Assembly (NCBI RefSeq): GCF_021365465.1
Contig: NZ_CP089932.1
Location: forward strand, 1,612,001-1,676,000
Direction of reading: 5' to 3'
Source of the DNA: Erwinia tracheiphila
GTDB lineage: Bacteria; Pseudomonadota; Gammaproteobacteria; Enterobacterales; Enterobacteriaceae
Length of the DNA stretch: 64,000 nucleotides
Shown here: positions 58,737 through 64,000 of the stretch, in pieces
Position numbering within the stretch: position 1 is the first letter of the stretch
Layout: every line of letters begins with the position of its first letter
The notes under the pieces: model-generated
Databases searched by the model: none
What the model saw: only the letters and a program-made list of their open reading frames with translations
What the model was told of the DNA's origin: nothing
Translations under genes and position numbers: made by a program

Positions 58737-59957
58737 TTAACTTTCAAGTAAATGTTGCAATAAAATCCCATTGAGCATGGCGCGTTTTGCCAGCGCAAAG
58801 GCACCAATAGCAGAGCGATGATCGATTTCCGAACGCACCACGGGCAAATTATTGCGGAAGGATTTCAGTGTTTGCGTGTTAATACAGCCTTCGATAGCGG
58901 CCAGCAGAATTTTATCTGCTTCAGTGATTTCTCCGGCAATGACCACTTTTTGTGGGTTAAACAGGTTGATGGCAATGGCAACCGCTTTACCTAAATGGCG
59001 ACCAACATAGTCAATCACCTCTGTTGCCAGCGCATCACCATGGTTAGCCGCTTTACAGATATCCGTTATCAGGCACGCTTCCTGAGTCAAAGAACTGGCA
59101 TGGCCTTGCCTGAGCAAATTGCTCACGCGCTTTTCAATAGCTGTGTTTGCAGCAATGGTTTCCAGACAACCAAAATTGCCGCAGTGACAGCGCTCGCCAA
59201 GTGGATCAACCTGAATGTGTCCCAGTTCCCCTACGTTGCCATTACTCCCCAGAAAGACTTTGCCGTTGGTTATAATGCCAGCACCGGTTCCGCGGTGAAC
59301 GCGTACCAGAATAGAGTCAGCGCAATCGCGCGATGCCCCAAAATAGTGCTCGGCAAGCGCCAGACTTCGAATATCATGCCCAACAAAGCTGGAAACGTTA
59401 AAGCGTTTTTGCAAATTGGCAACCAAAGGCCAGTGATTCACTTCAATGTGAGGCATATAGCGAATGACGCCATTATTCGGATCCACCAGACCTGGTAATA
59501 TGACTGAAATGGCTATTAGTTCACGTAATTTACGCTGATGCAGCTCAGAAAAGTCAGTAATTGCATCAAATAATGCGTTTTCCAGCGCCTGCTGTGATTC
59601 TTCCGGTAGGGAATAGTCTTCCTGCGCAAGAGGTTTACCGCTCAGGTCAAATAAAGTCAGCGTTGCATCACTGCGCCCCAGCCGAACGCCAATAGTATTG
59701 AAGCCGCGGGTTTCAGTGATAATTGAGATAGCGCGGCGACCGCCAGTCGAGGCCTGCTGGTTCACTTCTTTTATTAAACCGCGCTCTATTAACTGACGAG
59801 TAATTTTAGTAACGCTGGCGGGAGCAAGTTGGCTTTGCTCGGCAATCTGAATACGTGAGATCGGACCTTGCTGGTCGATCAGCCGATAAACGGCTGCGCT
59901 GTTGAGTTGTTTAACTAAATCGATATTACCTATTTGAGACTGCCCGCCAGTGGTCAT
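58737..59957 (-). CDS. nagC: N-acetylglucosamine repressor NagC
   Basis: A 406-residue ROK-family regulator. N-terminal winged HTH (S-R-I-Q-I-A-E-Q-S-Q-L-A-P-A-S-V-T-K), sugar-binding ROK domain with zinc motif C-H-C-G-N-F-G-C-L-E. It senses GlcNAc-6-P, the NagE product and NagA substrate. Confidence 0.96.
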   Translation of the reverse strand: MTTGGQSQIGNIDLVKQLNSAAVYRLIDQQGPISRIQIAEQSQLAPASVTKITRQLIERGLIKEVNQQASTGGRRAISIITETRGFNTIGVRLGRSDATLTLFDLSGKPLAQEDYSLPEESQQALENALFDAITDFSELHQRKLRELIAISVILPGLVDPNNGVIRYMPHIEVNHWPLVANLQKRFNVSSFVGHDIRSLALAEHYFGASRDCADSILVRVHRGTGAGIITNGKVFLGSNGNVGELGHIQVDPLGERCHCGNFGCLETIAANTAIEKRVSNLLRQGHASSLTQEACLITDICKAANHGDALATEVIDYVGRHLGKAVAIAINLFNPQKVVIAGEITEADKILLAAIEGCINTQTLKSFRNNLPVVRSEIDHRSAIGAFALAKRAMLNGILLQHLLES

Positions 59958-59973
59958 TCAATATCTGCTCGCT

Positions 59974-61113
59974 TTAGACCTCGTTACCATTAACGATGGT
60001 CTTGATTATTTTATAGTCCCGGGTAAAAACCGTCAGGTTCGCGATTTTTCCTGCTTCGACAGAACCTAACTTATGATCCACACCGATTGCGCGGGCCGGA
60101 TAAAGCGTGGCCATTCTTAACGTTTCATCCAAGGCGATCCCTGCATATTCGACGCTGTTAGCAACAGCTTCAATCATAGTCAGGGCCGATCCACTCAGCG
60201 TACCATTTTCATCAACGCAAAGCCCATCTTGATAGTATATTGTTTTTCCAGCGAAAATGAACTGCTCAATATCAGCGCCTGCAGGTGCGGTGGCATCAGT
60301 GACCAGGATTAGCCTGTCTCTTTTAATACGTTTGGCATTACGAATGTTTGCATAGTGCACATGTAAACCATCAGCAATGATACCGCACCAGACATCCGGC
60401 GAATCAAACAATGCGCCGATCAGCCCCGGTTCACGACCGCTAATGCCCGGCATAGCATTATACAGGTGTGTTGCAAAGGTGACGCCGGCAGCAATACTGC
60501 GGCGTGCTTCATCATGACTGGCGTGCGAGTGTCCGGCCGAAATGACAATGCCCGCCTCGTACAATTGTCGGATAACCGCGCTATCCACTTGCTCAGGAGC
60601 CAACGTGATTTTGCTGATAACATCCGCGTTATCACAGAGGAAGTCTACCATTTCCGGTGTCGGGAGACGGATTAAAGCAGGGTTGTGCGTTCCGGGTTTA
60701 CGTGGGCTCAACCACGGCCCTTCAAGGTGCAGCCCAAGTGCCTGATGACTATTTTGTGCCAGATAGGCGCGCATTACCTCAACCGCGCGCTTCATCATTT
60801 CATCGCTGCTGGTTATCAGTGTGGGCAAAAAGCTGGTGCAACCCGATTTCTCATTCGCTTTCTGCATAATATGCAGAGTTTCTGCAGTGATGGCCTCAAG
60901 GCTGTCATTAAACTGTACGCCGCCACAACCATTCAACTGCAAATCGATAAAACCGGGAGCAATAAGTGCACCTTTAACATCGCGTGTTGAAATGCTTTCT
61001 GAAAGATCGTTCATTTTACATATGCGTTCTATCAGGCCATTGGCAATGATAACAGCATGATCGTCAAGTATTTCATGGCCGGTATAAATGCGGCCATTGG
61101 TTAAAGCGTACAT
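59974..61113 (-). CDS. nagA: N-acetylglucosamine-6-phosphate deacetylase
   Basis: A 379-residue amidohydrolase. Metal/active residues in G-H-S-H-A-S, H-L-Y-N-A-M and the general-base Asp in V-T-D-A-T-A-P. It converts GlcNAc-6-P to glucosamine-6-P. Between nagB and nagC on the same strand. Confidence 0.96.
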   Translation of the reverse strand: MYALTNGRIYTGHEILDDHAVIIANGLIERICKMNDLSESISTRDVKGALIAPGFIDLQLNGCGGVQFNDSLEAITAETLHIMQKANEKSGCTSFLPTLITSSDEMMKRAVEVMRAYLAQNSHQALGLHLEGPWLSPRKPGTHNPALIRLPTPEMVDFLCDNADVISKITLAPEQVDSAVIRQLYEAGIVISAGHSHASHDEARRSIAAGVTFATHLYNAMPGISGREPGLIGALFDSPDVWCGIIADGLHVHYANIRNAKRIKRDRLILVTDATAPAGADIEQFIFAGKTIYYQDGLCVDENGTLSGSALTMIEAVANSVEYAGIALDETLRMATLYPARAIGVDHKLGSVEAGKIANLTVFTRDYKIIKTIVNGNEV

Positions 61114-61164
61114 AAAGTTCTCCCGGTATTACCCGCTTTCTGCGGTTAATCATGTGCTAATGAA

Positions 61165-61965
61165 TTACAGATTTTTCATGTTTTCCGCTTCCAGTTCGCG
61201 GAAATATTTTATGGTTTTGACCTTAAGTTCCATTGTGGAAGGCTCATCACAGACCACGACGGATTTTGCGTGCAGCTGCAGGCAGCTGATTGTCCACATA
61301 TGATTTACGTTTCCTTCCACTGCTGCCCTCAGCGCATGGGCTTTAGCATGCCCGGTGACCAGAATCATCACCTCTTCAGCATCCAGCAACGTACCCACGC
61401 CGACTGTAAGCGCGTATTTGGGAACCTGATCGATATCGCCGTCAAAAAAGCGCGAATTTGCCACGCGGGTCTCATGGGTCAGGGTCTTGATGCGCGTACG
61501 GGAGGCCAGTGAAGACGCCGGTTCATTGAAAGCGATGTGACCGTCATTGCCCACGCCGCCCATAAACAAGTTAATTTTGCCATAAGCGCGGATCTTGTCT
61601 TCGTATTGGCGACATTCTGTGTCAATATTCAGTGCATTACCATTAAGAAGGTTAATATTTTCGCTTTTAATATCAATATGATCGAAAAAGTTACGGTGCA
61701 TAAAACTGTGATAGCTTTCTGGATGTTCTTCAGGCAGGCCAACATACTCATCCATATTGAACGTGACCACATGTCTGAAGCTAACATGGCCCGCTTTGTG
61801 CATGTCAATCAGGTGTTTATAGGCTTCCAGCGGTGTGCCGCCTGTGGGCAGTCCCAGTACAAATGGCCGTTCAGCGGAAGGATTAAATGCATTGATACGA
61901 TTCACAATATGGCGTGCTGCCCATTTACCGACCTGAGTAGGGCTGGTAAGAGGAATTAGTCTCAT
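61165..61965 (-). CDS. nagB: Glucosamine-6-phosphate deaminase
   Basis: A 266-residue isomerase-deaminase. Blocks: [15 protein letters not shown] and [12 protein letters not shown]. Produces fructose-6-P and ammonia. First gene of nagBACD, divergent from nagE. Confidence 0.97.
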   Translation of the reverse strand: MRLIPLTSPTQVGKWAARHIVNRINAFNPSAERPFVLGLPTGGTPLEAYKHLIDMHKAGHVSFRHVVTFNMDEYVGLPEEHPESYHSFMHRNFFDHIDIKSENINLLNGNALNIDTECRQYEDKIRAYGKINLFMGGVGNDGHIAFNEPASSLASRTRIKTLTHETRVANSRFFDGDIDQVPKYALTVGVGTLLDAEEVMILVTGHAKAHALRAAVEGNVNHMWTISCLQLHAKSVVVCDEPSTMELKVKTIKYFRELEAENMKNL

Positions 61966-62300
61966 GTTATGACCTCACTATAAGCTTAATTTTAAAAAGT
62001 CTGGATAATTCTGTTACTGTCCCTGAGCATAAAAGCACGGGCAGCTGGTTTCAAAAAATTAAAGGTGCTAAGTTTTTTTTAATCATAAAATAAGTAACCC
62101 TTACTCACCAGATGCTGCAAAGTGTAATACTTATTTTTAATGATAAAAGTCACATTAGCTGCGGTTTTAATTTGCAGAGCGAATTATTTTCTTTTTACAC
62201 TCGACCCTATCAAATTTGTGTCATCCATAAAATAGTTTACCATTGAGATAATGTCGTTAGATTATAAATGCTCTAACGCGCCTCACAAGGGGAAAAGAAC
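61966..62300. promoter_or_regulatory. nagB-nagE divergent control region with CRP-like site
   Basis: 335 bases between divergent starts. AATGA-N6-TCACA at 62139-62154 is a fair CRP site. Several A/T palindromic patches near 62076-62096 and 62130-62149 could be NagC operators, by analogy to E. coli where NagC loops between nagB and nagE; no exact consensus could be confirmed. Confidence 0.4.
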
Positions 62301-64000
62301 ATGCTAGGTTATTTACAAAAAGTAGGTCGGGCACTTATGGTGCCGGTAGCAACGCTACCGGCAGCCGCTATTCTGATGGGCATAGGCTACTGGCTTGACC
62401 CGGATGCCTGGGGAGCGGGCAACGCCTTTGCAGCATTATTGCTCAAGTCGGGTTCCGCTATTATTGAACACATGTCGGTCCTCTTCGCGATTGGCGTTGC
62501 TTATGGTATGTCGAAAGACAAAGATGGTGCTGCAGCGTTAACCGGGTTTGTGGGTTTTTTAGTCGTGACGACGCTGTGTTCTCCGGCGGCTGTTGCGATG
62601 ATTCAAAAAATTCCTGTCGATCAGGTGCCAGCGGCGTTTGGGAAAATTGAAAACCAGTTCGTTGGCATTATGGTCGGGATCATTTCGGCAGAAATGTACA
62701 ATCGCTTCAGCCATGTTGAACTCCCAAGAGCACTCTCATTCTTTAGCGGTCGCCGCCTGGTTCCTATCCTCGTCTCGTTTTTGATGATTCTGATCGCCTT
62801 TATTCTGATGTACATCTGGCCGGTTATCTTCGGAAGCCTGGTGAGCTTTGGTGAACATATTCAGAAGCTGGGCTCTGCAGGTGCTGGTGTTTACGCTTTC
62901 TTTAACCGCATGTTAATTCCGGTCGGATTGCATCATGCATTGAACTCGGTGTTCTGGTTCGATGTGGCAGGCATTAATGACATTCCTAACTTCCTTGGTG
63001 GTGCACAATCGCTGGAAAATGGCAAAGCTGTTTTAGGAATAACCGGGCGTTATCAGGCTGGTTTTTTCCCAATTATGATGTTTGGCCTGCCCGGTGCCGC
63101 AGTGGCAATTTACCATTGCGCACGTCCTGAAAATCGCGCCAAAGTAGGAGGGATCATGATGGCTGCAGCGTTCGCCGCTTTCTTCACTGGCATCACTGAA
63201 CCACTTGAATTCTCCTTTATGTTTGTGGCTCCGGTGCTTTATTTCCTCCACGCTGTGCTGACGGGTATCTCTGTGTTTATCGCCGCAAGCATGCATTGGA
63301 TTTCCGGTTTTGGTTTCAGCGCGGGGCTGGTTGATATGGCATTACAGAGTCGTAATCCGCTGGCGATGCACTGGTATATGCTGATCCCTCAAGGACTGGT
63401 TTTCTTTGTGGCCTATTATGTCATTTTCCGTTTTACCATAAAAAAATTCAATCTGTTAACGCCAGGCCGTGAACTTACAGTGGAAGGTGACGAAAGCGAT
63501 GGCTACGATGCCAATGTGGACAGCCAGCGCCACGACGAGTCTGATACCGAGTCACTGGCGCGTCGTTATCTTGCTGCCGTGGGCGGTTCTGAAAATCTGA
63601 CTGGAATTGATGCTTGTATTACCCGCCTCCGCCTCAGCGTGAAGGACAGCAGTGTTGTGAATGAGCCTGTGGCCCGTAGCCTCGGTGCTTCTGGCGTAAT
63701 TCGTCTGAACAAAGAAAGTGTTCAAATTATTGTTGGCACCCAGGCTGAAACCATCGCCTCGGCCATGAAAACCGTGCTGGCCAGAGGTCCCGTTGCGGCC
63801 GCATCGGTTAAACCCGAATCCCCTTTAGCAGCGATAACGAAAGCTGAAAAATCAGCAACAACAGGATCCACAGTTGAAACGCTGGTTGCACCGGTGAGTG
63901 GTGAGGTCATTGCCCTGGAAGATGTACCGGACGACGCCTTTGCCAGTAAAGCCGTGGGTGAAGGACTGGCAATTAAGCCAACCAGCAGCACCGTTGTTTC
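62301..64000 (+). CDS. nagE: PTS N-acetylglucosamine transporter EIICBA, 3' end outside window
   Basis: 566 codons are visible from ATG 62301 (AAGGGG site upstream), open to the window edge. EIIC membrane domain (about 1-385) begins M-L-G-Y-L-Q-K-V-G-R-A-L-M and holds I-T-E-P-L-E-F-S. EIIB has its phospho-Cys in I-D-A-C-I-T-R-L-R. EIIA begins near V-A-P-V-S-G-E-V-I, cut before its His. It imports and phosphorylates GlcNAc for nagA/nagB. Confidence 0.96.
   Translation, partial: MLGYLQKVGRALMVPVATLPAAAILMGIGYWLDPDAWGAGNAFAALLLKSGSAIIEHMSVLFAIGVAYGMSKDKDGAAALTGFVGFLVVTTLCSPAAVAMIQKIPVDQVPAAFGKIENQFVGIMVGIISAEMYNRFSHVELPRALSFFSGRRLVPILVSFLMILIAFILMYIWPVIFGSLVSFGEHIQKLGSAGAGVYAFFNRMLIPVGLHHALNSVFWFDVAGINDIPNFLGGAQSLENGKAVLGITGRYQAGFFPIMMFGLPGAAVAIYHCARPENRAKVGGIMMAAAFAAFFTGITEPLEFSFMFVAPVLYFLHAVLTGISVFIAASMHWISGFGFSAGLVDMALQSRNPLAMHWYMLIPQGLVFFVAYYVIFRFTIKKFNLLTPGRELTVEGDESDGYDANVDSQRHDESDTESLARRYLAAVGGSENLTGIDACITRLRLSVKDSSVVNEPVARSLGASGVIRLNKESVQIIVGTQAETIASAMKTVLARGPVAAASVKPESPLAAITKAEKSATTGSTVETLVAPVSGEVIALEDVPDDAFASKAVGEGLAIKPTSSTVV

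Overview
The window looks like a chromosome segment from an enterobacterium of the Erwinia/Pantoea type (Erwiniaceae). The core genes arnBCADTEF, pagP-cspE, ybeM-tatE-lipA, lipB-ybeD-dacA-rlpA-mrdB-mrdA-rlmH-rsfS, nadD-holA-lptE-leuS, ybeL, lnt-ybeX-ybeY-ybeZ-miaB, ubiF, a six-gene tRNA operon, asnB and nagDCAB/nagE follow the order around minutes 14-15 of the E. coli map. The accessory stretches are full of insertion sequences and broken genes. That pattern fits a lineage with IS expansion and ongoing gene decay; an Erwinia tracheiphila-like host-restricted organism is a plausible guess, made from general knowledge and not from a search.

Layout. 1-2932 is a collapsed Mu-like prophage (GemA, truncated Mor, DUF2730 and a frameshifted tail-region gene). 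3049-4493 holds the end of a short-chain dehydrogenase and an intact iron-type alcohol dehydrogenase. 5197-6511 is a complete IS256-family element (IS285-like) with target duplication. 6805-11396 is the most unusual part: a small gene with a double-glycine-type (GA) secretion leader and a core carrying four identical eight-residue repeats, a second degenerate peptide of the same kind, and a full colicin-V-type exporter pair (CvaA-like fusion protein, CvaB-like peptidase/ABC transporter). 12312-19690 is the complete arn operon for aminoarabinose modification of lipid A. 20013-23625 is a decay zone (acetolactate decarboxylase tail, IS481 and IS630 remnants, orphan ORFs, a small zinc-ribbon gene).

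24083-28173 carries pagP, cspE, a broken acetyltransferase, IS1, ybeM and tatE. 28235-30134 is an IS200-like element split by an ISL3-family element. The minus-strand lipoate, cell-wall and ribosome-silencing genes follow (30186-38788). Between rsfS and nadD lie a dead GH19 chitinase and a second dead IS200-like element, where E. coli has cobC. From 42203 to the right end the DNA is nearly all conserved housekeeping genes, ending inside nagE.

How the parts act together: arnBCADTEF and pagP both remodel lipid A, giving cationic-peptide resistance and altered outer-membrane permeability. lipB and lipA make protein-bound lipoate. mrdA, mrdB, rlpA and dacA shape and trim peptidoglycan. leuS-lptE-holA-nadD form one transcription unit, and so do ybeZ-ybeY-ybeX-lnt. 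nagE imports N-acetylglucosamine, nagA and nagB degrade it and nagC represses. The microcin-like cluster would secrete a repeat-bearing peptide, but no immunity gene is recognised.
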